A DNA stretch of 58,004 nt, taken from Zygnema cylindricum (Eukaryota > Streptophyta > Zygnematophyceae > Zygnematales > Zygnemataceae). The notes beneath the pieces were generated by a model. It was not told the origin of the DNA and searched no databases. It saw only the letters and a program-made list of their open reading frames with translations. The stretch's first letter is position 1. The number at the start of each line of letters is the position of its first letter. The position numbers and the translations under genes were made by a program. Location: contig JBBHKE010001321.1 of NCBI GenBank assembly GCA_037447655.1, positions 45,848-103,851 on the forward strand, in the 5' to 3' direction. Below are positions 1 through 9,674 of this stretch, in pieces.

Positions 1-92
1 CCAAAAAAGTTTCAAAAAGTTTGAAAATCTCAAAAAAAAAATTCATAAGCTTTGAAAAACCTTCCTCCCTCTTTCATTCCCTCCCTCCCTTT
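1..92. other. A-rich then CCCT-rich intergenic DNA
   Basis: Runs of A with AAAAGTTT-type words, then a short CCTCCCT tract. No gene is seen. Confidence 0.6.
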
Positions 93-145
93 AGAAGTTA
101 AGCGCCTGTGGGGCGGTATTATCTCGGATGGGTGACCTGCCACTC
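93..145 (+). pseudogene. 5S rRNA-derived fragment (internal promoter part)
   Basis: AGAAGTTAAGCG at 93-104 matches the 5S rRNA A-box. A GGGCG stretch follows near 111, and GGATGGGTGACC at 126-137 matches the 5S C-box, in the order and spacing of the 3' half of a 5S gene. The 5' half and 3' terminus are missing, so this is a fragment, not a gene. Such fragments occur in 5S-derived SINEs and Cassandra-type TRIM LTRs; which source applies cannot be decided here. Confidence 0.7.
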
Positions 146-230
146 TGACGTGGTATATATATGTATATATATATACATATACATATACATATATATATAT
201 ACCACGTCAGAGTGGCAGGTCACCCATCCG
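125..230. repeat. Perfect 30-bp inverted repeat with AT core, built on the 5S C-box
   Basis: Bases 125-154 (CGGATGGGTGACC through ACGTGGT) are the exact reverse complement of 201-230. The intervening about 46 bp is TATA/CATA repeat that extends the stem. One arm contains the 5S C-box, so the palindrome copies part of the 5S-derived sequence in reverse orientation. It may be a foldback element or a replication-generated palindrome. Confidence 0.9.
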
Positions 231-1048
231 ATATATATATATATATATTTTTTTATTTTTTTTTTATTCGCGTCCGTTTAGGTCACATCATGCCAGCTGC
301 CACGTCATTCAAAATCCTGAGAAGTTCTAAAAACTTTAAAAAAACCCTAAAAGTTCTAAATACTTAAACTCTAAAAAGTTTCGAATACTTAAAAAAAAAA
401 CTCTAAAAGTTTGAAAAACTTTGAAAAAACCCTGGTGTAAACCCTAAAAAATCTTAAAGTTGTCACCTAAGCTTTAAGAAAACTTCGGCGACATATCGCA
501 TTGAATTGTTTCCTATTTTCGATAATCACGATTTGATTTTTTTCTTTTATGCCATAGGTAATATATATGTTATTTATTGCTTTTATTATGTATGTATGCA
601 TGTATGTGTATATTCGTATGTGTATGTTTGTGTGTTTTTATGTGTATATATGTATTTTTATGTATGCATACATATGTTTATATGTATATATGTTTATATG
701 TATATATGTATATATGTATATATGAATATATGTATATATGTATAGATGTATACATGTATACATGTATATATGTATATATGTATATATGTATATATGTATA
801 TATGTATATAATATGAGTAGAAATGTATATAAATATATATAGAACATACATTACATAAATATTTAAAAAAAAAAATTGCAGTTCAAAACCAATGAGAGAA
901 GACAAAGAAAAACTTAAGAACTTGAGAAAAGAAAATTCCGAAAAAAAAACTTAGGAAAATAAAAAAACTTGCGAAAAAAAAATCTTTCGAAAAATAATAC
1001 TTAAGAAAAAAAAATTAACAAAAGAAAAACCTACGGAAAGAAAAAAAC
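231..1048. repeat. AT-rich intergenic DNA with TATG/TATATG microsatellite
   Basis: Simple A-rich DNA with CCCTAAA-like words near 340-450. About 585-820 is an imperfect TATG/TATATG array that leaves long open frames of Tyr/Ile/Met on both strands with no coding character. About 870-1050 is runs of A broken by CTTA/CTTG. No gene is seen. Confidence 0.8.
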
Positions 1049-2344
1049 TTACGAAAAAAAAGCGTCGCTCACAGGTTGTTCCGGTTTCAAATTTAAAACT
1101 TTTTCCACGAGAAAATTTACTCTTTTTGTTGTCTCTTCTGCAACCACTCTCTCCCACGGCTTCCTTTTTCGTCCTCTCCCTTCCCTCCCTTCCCTCCCTC
1201 CCTTCCCATTTAAATTATCTCTCTCCTCTCCCTCTCCCTCTCCTTCTCCATATCCGGGAGGACCTTTCGCAAATTTATTCGCAATTTGAGTCAAAAAATT
1301 TTCTTTTGTAAAAATTTTACTTTTTTCTCTCACATACGTCTTTTTTTTCGTCTCTTTCAAATCAATTTCTCCCCCTTTCGTCCCTCTCTCTCCCTCTCTG
1401 TCTCCATCTCTCTCTCCCTCCCTCTCTCCCTCTCCTTCTCTCCTCTCTTTAAACTCGATTTCTCGACTTCTCTCCCGCTCTACCTCTACTTCCCCCTCTC
1501 CCTCTCCTCTCTCTTCCTTCCCTTCCCCTCCCTTTTCTAATTCCGTTAAGAAATTGTCCGTACTTTCTTGTACTTTCAAAAACCCCAAATCTCCATTAAT
1601 TGAAAAATTTCCATTTTTTTTCTGGTTTTCTCCTAAACCCAAATCCTTTTTCCAATTTTCATTTTTATAAATAATTTTCTTTTCCGAAACTTTTTCGACA
1701 GGAATTCCTATCCGAGATTTCCATTTTCGATTTCCCACTAAAACACGAGGACCTAAAACGGATCCTCGAACGGTACGATTCGTCTTATCTGTCAAAAGAT
1801 CAGATTTCTCATTGAATAAAACACTCCTCTCCCTCTCTCTCTCGCTCTCCCTCTCTCTCTCCTCGATCTCCTTCTCCCTCACCCTCACGCTCCCCATCTC
1901 CGTCTCTCTCTCTCTTTCCCCCTCTCTCTTCCTTTCTCTTTCCCCCCACCTCTCTCTCTCCTCCTTCGAAAAATTCTCAACTTCATATTTACTTAAAGTT
2001 TTGGTTTTTATATTTATCAAATATCGAGGAGAATCTTTTCCAAAATTCCTTTTCGATTTGGCTTCCGGTAATACAAATTCCTCTCTCTCTTCTCTCTCTT
2101 CTCTCGCTTCTCTCCCTTCTCCCTCTCCCTCCCGTTTTTTCTCCTTTTCTTTTTTGTCGATCGATTCCTTTACATTTTTTTTTAAAGTGAGAGAAAAAAT
2201 TTCTCCCCATCGAACTAAAGGATCACTTCGATCGTATCTGAAAAAAACAAGAAAAAAGTAAAGAGAGGGGGAGGGAGAGGGAGAAGGAGAAAGAGAGGAA
2301 ACTTCTTGTAAACATTTAGAGAAAAATGCCAGAAAAAAAATCAA
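1049..2344 (-). CDS. Arg/Glu-rich 431-codon ORF, coding status doubtful
   Basis: An uninterrupted minus-strand frame starting MIFFLAFFSKC and ending VSDAFFS. Blocks of Glu-Arg-Glu-Gly repeats (from GAGAGG microsatellite) alternate with ordinary segments such as GPRVLVGNRKWKSRIGIPVE and PRYLINIKTKTLSKYE. Purine-rich strands contain no T and therefore no stop codons, so openness alone is weak evidence. The complex segments between the purine tracts also stay open, which is less expected. I recognise no family, motif, signal peptide or splice structure. It may be a real low-complexity protein or exon, or simply a consequence of base composition. Confidence 0.25.
   Translation of the reverse strand: MIFFLAFFSKCLQEVSSLSPSPSPSPSLYFFLVFFRYDRSDPLVRWGEIFSLTLKKNVKESIDKKEKEKKREGEGEGREAREEREEREEFVLPEAKSKRNFGKDSPRYLINIKTKTLSKYEVENFSKEERERWGERERKREGERERETEMGSVRVREKEIEERERESERERERSVLFNEKSDLLTDKTNRTVRGSVLGPRVLVGNRKWKSRIGIPVEKVSEKKIIYKNENWKKDLGLGENQKKNGNFSINGDLGFLKVQESTDNFLTELEKGGEGKEERGEGEGEVEVERERSREIEFKERREGEGEREGERDGDREGERGTKGGEIDLKETKKKTYVREKSKIFTKENFLTQIANKFAKGPPGYGEGEGEGEERDNLNGKGGREGREGRGRKRKPWERVVAEETTKRVNFLVEKVLNLKPEQPVSDAFFS
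1140..2290. repeat. Polypyrimidine (CTCTCC)n-rich region
   Basis: Repeated CT/CCCT tracts on the plus strand (about 1170-1250, 1375-1540, 1826-1960, 2080-2140), ending in the complementary GAGGGA tract at 2260-2300. It overlaps the doubtful minus-strand ORF. Confidence 0.85.
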
Positions 2345-3019
2345 TCCAAAATTTGCAAGAATCGTAAATGTATAATATACATATAAATATAAATTTACAT
2401 AATATATATATTATATATATTATATTATATATATAGTTCCATTTCCATTACATTTATATTTTATATGCCTTAAAAAAAAAAAAAAAAAAAAAGTCACTTT
2501 ACAATTTCATTCAGTGACAACTTAATTTATTTTAATTTCATTTACATTTTCGAAATTCCTAAAAAAATTCCATGTTTCAAAACTTTCCTTCATATGAAGT
2601 TTCTTCTTTTTGGAGAAATTTGAAAAGGGAATTTTCATTAACACAATTTTATCAATAATTAATTTTGGAAAATCATGATTTTATGATTCCATGATTCTCT
2701 GTTTTTTTTTCCTACAAAACCTCAAAAAACAAAAAATCACCATTTTTTGTCCTATTATTACCCAAATTATTTTGAAATAAAGCCTAATTGAAGGTTTCTC
2801 TTAACGTATTTTCTTATACTTAATCCGCCCATAACACGTATATATACAAACATTCTAAGAAGATACGGGAAAATATTATTAGAAAAATACAAGAGTTAAT
2901 TATGTGTTAGGACATTTAATTAGGAGATTTGTACCACAATTTATGCCCGAACTACTGTGGATCTCTCTTTCTCTTTCGCTTTCTCTCCTTATGAGAATAA
3001 ACTTTGAATTTTGTATCAA
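2345..3019. other. AT-rich intergenic DNA with A21 run
   Basis: Contains a TATA palindrome-like stretch around 2395-2435 and 21 consecutive A at 2472-2492, which could be an old retroposon tail, though no matching body is recognised. No gene is seen. Confidence 0.6.
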
Positions 3020-3490
3020 ATCTATACAAAATTGGTGTGGATTTAAAAAATCATACGAGTACGAGCTTCAAATTTGCACCAAAATTAGTGCGGCTTGAAA
3101 ACATGATACTAGTACAAGTACAAAAATTAGTGTGGGTCAGAAGTGATAATACAATTACCAATGTATGACCTCACCAAGTTATTAATTGTACTATTAATAA
3201 ACATCCACACTAATTTTATAACAAAATGTTGGTCTTGAAGTTAACATTTCCTATCCACATGAATTTATGTGCGAGTTGTCTTATTCATTGCCATTATTTC
3301 TACCCCGCACTTTTATCCACACTAATTTTGGTATAAAGCCATAAATTTAAAGTACGAATCATTTATAATCCACATTAATTTTGGTATAAAGCCAAATTTT
3401 GACAATATTTTGTCGCTTCCACACTAATTTTGGTATACGACAAAAATTTGCGATCGTCGATTATTATCCACACTAAATGGTATGAACCAT
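3020..3490. mobile_element. Element-like block with oppositely oriented subterminal repeats
   Basis: The motif CCACACTAATTTTGGTATA recurs, with variation, on the plus strand at about 3203, 3316, 3368, 3418 and 3468. Its inverse (ACCAAAATTAGTGYGG type) occurs near 3025, 3077 and 3121. Clustered short repeats facing inward from both ends are typical of transposase-binding subterminal repeats in non-autonomous hAT, CACTA or foldback elements. I cannot fix the termini or a target duplication, so the class is open. Confidence 0.45.
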
Positions 3491-3844
3491 ATAATTGTTT
3501 TGTGAAGGGTCTATAAACAAAAGATTTAATGAAATATAATACAATTAATGTATTTAATTAATAAATTTTAATGTAATTTAATAAAGCACTCCGGCCAGCA
3601 CCTGGAAAACTGCTGCAGGCTGAGGCCGAGTGAAAGGAGAGAGAAAACCTCAAACCTGAACACTGCAAACCCCACCTCCTCATTAACTCTCCCTTTCCTC
3701 CCTCTCCCTTCTTCCTCCTCCCCTTCCTCCCTCTCCCTCCCCTTCCTCTCCTCTCCCACCTCTCTCCCTCCCTCCCTCCCTCCCCCCTCCCTCACCTGAA
3801 TCTGTCCATTCCCCTTCTCCTTTTTTCCTCCCGGGATCTTTAGC

Positions 3845-3856
3845 TGCCACGTGGCA
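3845..3856. promoter_or_regulatory. Palindromic G-box TGCCACGTGGCA
   Basis: A perfect 12-bp palindrome with a CACGTG core, a strong bZIP/bHLH site in plants. The identical 12-mer recurs at 4186-4197. Function here is inferred. Confidence 0.55.
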
Positions 3857-3901
3857 TCCTCTCCCACTCCCGCCCAATCCGCGCCTCCGGCCGCGCGACG
3901 A

Positions 3902-3948
3902 TGACGTCAGCCTCACTCGTCGCATGCTGACGTCAGCCATGACGTCAG
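3902..3948. promoter_or_regulatory. Three TGACGTCAG bZIP sites
   Basis: TGACGTCAG at 3902-3910, 3928-3936 and 3940-3948, each containing the TGACGTCA palindrome bound by TGA/CREB-type bZIP factors. Start-to-start spacing is 26 and 12 bp. No downstream gene is recognised. Confidence 0.55.
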
Positions 3949-4185
3949 AGGCCGCTTCTCTAGGAGGAAGCCCTCTCCCCAGGAGGGAGGTGAGGATCTC
4001 GGACATTTTTTTTTTTGTTAAAAAAAAAATCACGCATAATAATAATAATACCATGATAAAAATGGCAGAAATCCTAAAATCTCCCTGGCAAAGACCCGAA
4101 AATCTCACAGACGCCCCAAAACCGCAGTAGCTTTAGGAGCAACCGCGAAAGTCCTCGCTGGCAGATTTGCCTACGCTGGGAGAAA

Positions 4186-4197
4186 TGCCACGTGGCA
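4186..4197. promoter_or_regulatory. Second palindromic G-box TGCCACGTGGCA
   Basis: Identical to 3845-3856 and 341 bp downstream; it lies about 100 bp upstream of the tRNA-Val gene. Confidence 0.5.
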
Positions 4198-4297
4198 GCG
4201 TCTGGAAAAATAGAAAAAGGTGATGGACATAAAATTATGTATACTTAATCTTTTGTTAAAAACGTTTAAATATATTAACAAATTCGATGTGAAACAA

Positions 4298-4371
4298 GTC
4301 CTCTTGGTGTAGTTGGTTATCACGCTAGTCTCACACACTAGAGGTCCCCAGTTCGAGCCTGGGGGAGGACA
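4298..4371 (+). tRNA. tRNA-Val (anticodon CAC), intact
   Basis: All arms are present. The acceptor GTCCTCT pairs with GGAGGAC (one G-T wobble) and is followed by discriminator A. The D arm contains the A-box GGTGTAGTTGG. The anticodon stem CTAGT/ACTAG encloses loop CTCACAC, giving anticodon CAC (valine, GUG codons). The T arm CCCAG-TTCGAGC-CTGGG carries the B-box. TTTT at 4376-4379 is a Pol III terminator. The core is the plant tRNA-Val(CAC) type. Four damaged relatives follow in the window. Confidence 0.95.
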
Positions 4372-4375
4372 ATAA

Positions 4376-4379
4376 TTTT
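4376..4379 (+). terminator. Pol III terminator of tRNA-Val
   Basis: A T4 run 5 bp after the tRNA 3' end. Confidence 0.6.
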
Positions 4380-4504
4380 ATATCACCGATTTTTGATTTT
4401 CAGTTATATCTTGTTGTTTGATAATTTGGAATTTGATGTTTTGATTATCTTTGCTAATACGGCTTTGATAATTTGATTATCTTTTGCTTTGTCGTTTTTA
4501 ATCT

Positions 4505-4533
4505 GGTCCCCAGTTCGAGCCTGAGGGAGGACA
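4505..4533 (+). pseudogene. 3'-half fragment of tRNA-Val
   Basis: GGTCCCCAGTTCGAGCCTGA and the following GGGAGGACA repeat the variable loop, T arm and 3' acceptor of the tRNA at 4298, about 160 bp downstream, again followed by TTTT. No 5' half is present, so it cannot make a tRNA. Confidence 0.8.
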
Positions 4534-7197
4534 CTTTTGACTTTGAAACTCATTATTCTATAGAAACAATCGCGAAGCAAACTATAAAATTTTCGGTTTG
4601 TGCCAATTTTAATATTTTTTAGATAAAGTGGAACAACTAGGATGGATATAACCTCCAGAGTATGAACATTAATTTGAAGGCTGAACATACTTTTGATGAG
4701 TACCAAAACGGTTCGAACGGCAACCTCCAATTAAATCCTCATTAGATTAAACCCTAACAAAACAAAAGAGAAACATGGTTGTCAATTTAAACCATGGGCA
4801 TAAGGTAAGAAGTGAAGAATGGCTCGACGTTTCAAAATTGTTGTTTGTACTGAAAAGTTTATGCGGCCTTAAAGGTATGATTTAAAGAAAAAAAAATGTG
4901 TATTTATATTTAAAATTTTAAGGCATAAAAGTGTAATGGGAGTACGACGGGGTTAAAAGAAGCTTCAAATATGCTTAGTGAGCCAATTTTCAAAGCGAAG
5001 TCTTGTGAGAAAAAAAAAGAAATTGGGTTCGAAAATTGGACAAGTTGCGTGGAATCATAAAGTGACATACGACTCGTTGTATTGTGAATGAGGACATGTT
5101 ATTTATTACAATCGTCATGTACAAATTTGTTATTGCTTTGTTACTTCAAGATTTTGTTTTCATTGGCATGTTTATACTTGTTCTAAAATATTATTTTAAG
5201 ATGTCTAATATGATGGTTTGTTTTATGTTTACGCAAACCTAATACACACATAAAACCAACGACTTTCTATACGCTTGTTTCTCAATACCAATGCAACAAA
5301 TGCCACCAAAACACCTATATATAATAGGATTTAATGATGTTTTCTAAGCTTGAAGACTAGTAAACAAATTTGAGACATAAAGTTTGCCCTTACGAATTGT
5401 TATCATACTTTGGAAGAACCACCCATTTGTATCCAGTGTACCATTATTACGCTTCCACGTGTTGTTGCAAAAATTATATTTGGTAGGATGTACAAAAATT
5501 TATTATCACCATTAATGTTATTAACAAGTGTTGTTATAATCACACATACAAATCCCATAATCCTTTGTTGGCAATCAATACAACGCATTCAAAATTGTGG
5601 TTTGTTAGCTCTAAGCGTGGTTTATCCAATTATAATAATCCATGACATAATATACTTTAACTACGATAATTGATATATTATATGGTATTATAAAATCTTA
5701 CGGTAACCAAATATTGATTTGTTGACATTCGTTAGTTGCAATTTTTTAGCCATAAATATGGCTTTATTAGATAAACCAACTTGTATGATAGATTGATATA
5801 GTTACACCAAGAAATATAGTGTATGTCGCTATAAATTGTAGTAATAACCATGAAGGTATGACCCATATGCCTTTGTTGATCCTCTACAAAACGCATTATA
5901 AATGGCATATTCAATTTTGGCAACACATAAAAGAAATCCATTTGTGAATACAATCTATGTTATATTGAATTGTAGCAACCACCTATACATATATATATGT
6001 CAAACGTCGCCATTAAAACTCAACAAACTATATTTTTTATTTTTTTAGGCATAAATTTTGTTTGTTAAGCAATGATATCCACTACCGTGGTAAAACATAA
6101 TTGTAAAAGAAAAGTATTTTATATTTTCAATCACTTATGCATAACTACTCACATGTGTCAAAGACACCTTCGTTGAACTGAAATAGATCACAATACCTTT
6201 ACGTTTCTTAAGCATACTTTTGGTTAATCACACATATACATCCAAAACACAAAAAACAACAACTTGATATCTTTTTGTGATATTAACCTATGTTATTTTT
6301 TTAAATGTATACACAATTTTATGAGTGTTAAGAGTTTTTTACACTTAATGGTTATGTAATGTAGTGCGTATAACAATATAATGCCATCAAATATATAATA
6401 TAAATATATAGAATAATGACCTTTTAGGAAACGTATGTGCTTGCGACCCAAAGGCTATGGCGTGCCCATAACGAAGAAAGATAATTCAGTTATGTGTTGG
6501 ACGGCGCTGTAAATTAATAATCACAAATTTTTGTGTGCTCTTATCACGCGAATTATAAAAACATAATGTGTGTGGAATGCCAAGTTTGGCCATTTATAAA
6601 GCACACTAAACAAGTTGTTTTCTACAAATTACAACTAAATGTCAAGTTGCGATAACCAATAGTATTGTACCATACGCAGGTATACTTCTTATTTGTTGTT
6701 AGAATAAGCATCATAAATTGCAGCATTATCGCCCCGTCTCTGCCATTAACCTTTAGCGAAGCAAAGTATTTAGGTTATTTGCACACAAGGACTCGATATT
6801 GTGATATAATAACAGTAAAATAATAGTTATTGTAATGTGTGGTATTGTGATTGAACTAATTGATACGTAATAAATAACACAAGTTTACTCCAAAGAAAAG
6901 AGTGATTAAACTACGCTCTCTTAACTTTTGTTAATGAAATTTATTGAATTCAACTTCTCAAATTAGTGTTACTAAGAAATAAAGATGGACAGTGTACCAT
7001 ACACAAGTACTGTTATACTAATTAACATAGTATTAAAAGATTATGTTATGTATACCCATGAAGGAAGGAAAATAAGCTTTTAATGATTGTAACATCATAA
7101 AAGTCAACCCACAAACCATAGGCAGAAAAACATCCCAGTATGGAAATGGATCACAAAAGAATTGGGTATAAAAAAAAGAAGGATTGAAACGTATCCT
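4534..7197. other. AT-rich intergenic DNA, nothing recognised
   Basis: About 2.7 kb of AT-rich DNA with scattered words such as ACAAATTTG and CATAAT. The longest open frames are under 90 codons, lack protein-like composition and match no family I know. No tRNA, LTR end or TIR pair is seen. Confidence 0.6.
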
Positions 7198-7307
7198 GCA
7201 GGTATATTTTCAATAGGGGATATAGGGCAAATTTCGCTTACTGAAGCGCAGTGCAGGTATATTTTCAATAGGGGATATAGGGCAAATTTCGCTTACTGAA
7301 GCGCAGT
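7198..7307 (+). repeat. Perfect 55-bp tandem duplication
   Basis: Two identical 55-bp copies, 7198-7252 and 7253-7307, beginning GCAGGTATATTTTC and ending GAAGCGCAGT. Perfect identity suggests a recent slippage or end-joining duplication. Confidence 0.95.
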
Positions 7308-7561
7308 GCCGCAGGTCCCTTATAACAGGTAAACACCACCTGTACGAAAATTGCAACATTTTTGTGCATGTTGACGTAGGCGTTTGCACCCAAAAAAGAT
7401 GCATATATAAGTGAATATCTTTGCTTTGTTATCCCTAATTTATCGCTATACAAAGTTTAATTATCATTGCTTTGTCGTTTCATAACTAACGATTTTATTT
7501 TGTCGTACGTGAAAGATAACAAAATGGTTTATTATTTTAATACCTGTAGGAAGGTGCGAGA
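7308..7561. other. Intergenic spacer of the tRNA-Val repeat cluster
   Basis: The latter part (CATTGCTTTGTCGTTTC near 7466) resembles the spacer following the other tRNA-Val copies. Confidence 0.4.
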
Positions 7562-7634
7562 GTCCTCTTGGTGTAGTTGGTTATCACGCTAGTCTCACAC
7601 ACAAGAAGTCCCCAATTCGAGCCTATCAAGGACA
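7562..7634 (+). pseudogene. Decayed tRNA-Val(CAC) copy
   Basis: The first 44 bases match the gene at 4298, including the A-box and the anticodon loop CTCACAC. The 3' side of the anticodon stem is ACAAG instead of ACTAG, and the T stem CCCAA/CTATC no longer pairs. It keeps a TTCGAGC B-box core but cannot fold normally. Confidence 0.85.
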
Positions 7635-7816
7635 ACAGTATTTTGAGATTAAAAAAATGACTTGATCAATTATAAGTTGGACATAGTGTTTGAAACCACA
7701 AAGCAAACGATTTATCATTTTGTAATCTAATTATCTTTGCTTTTTGTGGTTTAAGTCTGATTATATTATTTTTGTCTTTTTCGTGTAAATGACTGTTTAA
7801 TTTGTTGTTTTAATTA
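7635..7816 (+). repeat. tRNA-Val cluster spacer, copy 1
   Basis: Shared with 8884-9050 and 14520-14695: the words GAAACCACAAAGCAAACG, CTAATTATCTTTG and GTGTAAATGACTGTTTAA occur in the same order. It ends at TTTTAATTA (7808-7816), the target site used by the Mutator-like element. Confidence 0.75.
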
Positions 7817-8162
7817 GGGAATTGACCATGGCAGTGACTGTTTTGGTTCCGCACAGTCACTTACGTCATTTTGTGAAAAATTGTACGTTTGAAGTACACA
7901 TTGGTACAAATAAAGCACAGTTGAGTACAAATTTGACGGTCAATCGGTTGGACAACTTTGACTTTCAAAATATTGTGTCTACCACTTAAAATTTTGTCGT
8001 GCTTGCGAACGTCGACCGTCATACTAAATTAGCAATTCACAGGTCGGCGAGCGTTTACGCTAACTAAATTGCGGCAACCACATGTAAATAAAAGTGTTGC
8101 AGACAGTCACTTTTTGTCGTTACGTGAGCCCCACGGTGAGAGCACTTAGCCGCAAAAATGAA
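7817..8162. mobile_element. Truncated left terminal inverted repeat of a Mutator-like element
   Basis: Begins GGGAATTGACCATGGCAGTG directly after TTTTAATTA and is similar throughout to the left TIR at 9051-9396, including the GTGAGCCCCACGGTGAGAGC block near its inner end. The rest of this copy is missing: the sequence returns to tRNA-cluster spacer interrupted by the element at 8172. It probably arose by duplication of spacer plus TIR. Confidence 0.7.
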
Positions 8163-8171
8163 CATTTATAA

Positions 8172-8878
8172 GGGTAACCCTCCATCAAGCGCTGATAGTA
8201 ATCGTAAGAAAACGTTTACTAGCAGTAATACTTCCTTCACTTCTCCATCAGGTCGTGTCAGCAATGGAATCTATCGCGTACGTGCCTTCTTTCGATTGGA
8301 CGCACGTAGGTTCATGTTCTGACGACGAGTAGTCAAAGATTCCAAAAGCACATTATTTGGACTTGTATCCATACATCCAGTCGCAAAATTAAAATACGTG
8401 AATGTACAATTTGTACGTTCGTGTTTTGTATTTTTTGTAGCTGTTTTGTCGTTTGTGTTTCGTCGTGGCGCCATAAATTCCGGATGTCAGCGGATCGTGG
8501 AGGAGGCGTCACGACACATTCTTCAACAATTTTTTTTTTGTTGTTTTCGTTGGATTTGATTCCCGCCTGTCCCAAGGCGCGCGTCCCCTACGTCATCTTT
8601 CCACGCATAAACATTTTACACGTCGAGTGATTGATGACTCTCCTCTTGAGAAGAGTAATTAATCATTGGACAACGTGACCGCTTACTTCGAAAACACGTA
8701 ATCGGACGGTCGACGTTGTCGCCCATAAGTTTTGAGAATCTTGACGCGCCGATAGTAATCATGTTTAAAAAAAATAAAAATAAAATCAGTACGTCTCTGT
8801 ATGGAAATGAGCTGGATCTGCACGAAAGTACACCTTTCCAATAAATAACCCCACTTTTCGCCTGATGGAGGTTCGCCC
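8172..8878. mobile_element. PIF/Harbinger-like non-autonomous element, 707 bp
   Basis: The ends GGGTAACCCTCCATCAAGCG and the inverse of GGGCGAACCTCCATCAGGCG form 20-bp TIRs (16 matches). They are flanked by TAA at 8169-8171 and 8879-8881. GGG-starting TIRs with a 3-bp TAA target duplication fit PIF/Harbinger. No transposase frame lies inside, so it is non-autonomous. Confidence 0.7.
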
Positions 8879-8881
8879 TAA

Positions 8882-9050
8882 GTTGGAAATAGTTTTTGAA
8901 ACCACAAAGCAAACGATTTATCATTTTGTAACCTAATTATCTTTGTTTTTTGTCATTTAAATCTGATTATGTTATCTTTGTCGTTTCAGTCTGATTATAT
9001 TATTTTTGTCGTTATCGTGTAAATGACTGTTTAATTTGTTGTTTTAATTA
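8882..9050 (+). repeat. tRNA-Val cluster spacer, copy 2
   Basis: Same spacer as 7635-7816, ending at TTTTAATTA (9042-9050), the left target duplication of the 9051-14104 element. Confidence 0.75.
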
Positions 9051-9396
9051 GGGAATTGATCATGACAGTGACTGTTTTGGTTGCACATAGTCACTTACGT
9101 CATTTTGTGAAAAAATGTACGTTTGAAGTACATATTGGTACAAATTAAGCACCGTCGAGTACAAATTTGACGGTCAATTGGTTGGACAACTTTGACTTTC
9201 AAAATATTGTGTCAACCGCTTAAAATTTTGCCGCGCTTGCGAATTTCGACCCTCATAATAAAATTAGCAATTCACACGGCTGGCGAATGTTTACGCTAAC
9301 AAAACTGCGGCAACCACATGTAAATAAAAGCGTTGCAAACAGTCACTTTTTGTCGTTACGTGAGCCCCACGATGAGAGCACTCAGCCGCAAAATTG

Positions 9397-9674
9397 AAAT
9401 TTAATAGTCGAATCCTTACATTGAACTTAGACAGAAAGTGAAACGAAACCTCTTTAAACTAAAGTATTATAAAGTCTTGTACGGAAATATTAGAACGCAC
9501 GAAACGAAAAAAACCTTGTAAACTATAATAAAACGAACCGGCGTAAAAATATCAATTGAAATTTAATGAATAAAATGCGCGACGAAATCGAGCCACACTA
9601 TTTCAAATCAACATTTTTACATTGACAGCGAAATGTTTGGATATTGGGCGAATCGGAAAATCGCGCCGTCAAAT
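9397..9674. other. Mutator-like element interior, non-coding
   Basis: Sequence between the left TIR and the duplicated block. No protein-like frame is seen. Confidence 0.5.

Larger units (their letters stand above)
3491..4297. other. Intergenic DNA with GC-richer promoter-like part and polypyrimidine tract
   Basis: 3491-3585 is AT-rich. 3585-4200 is markedly more GC-rich, with a CCTCCCT tract at about 3690-3795 that creates purine-strand frames without coding character. ACGT-core sites cluster on both sides of 3.9 kb (listed separately). No open frame with protein-like composition follows on either strand before the tRNA gene. Confidence 0.6.

Noticed and set aside
340-450. CCCTAAA words as telomeric repeat
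   Set aside because: Isolated, not tandem; interspersed with other A-rich words.
506-905. Overlapping open frames rich in Tyr, Ile and Met on both strands
   Set aside because: Direct translation of a TATG/TATATG microsatellite; no protein-like composition.
3568-4108. Gly/Arg/Glu-rich minus-strand frames
   Set aside because: Arise from the CCTCCCT tract, whose purine strand cannot contain stop codons; no conserved motif.
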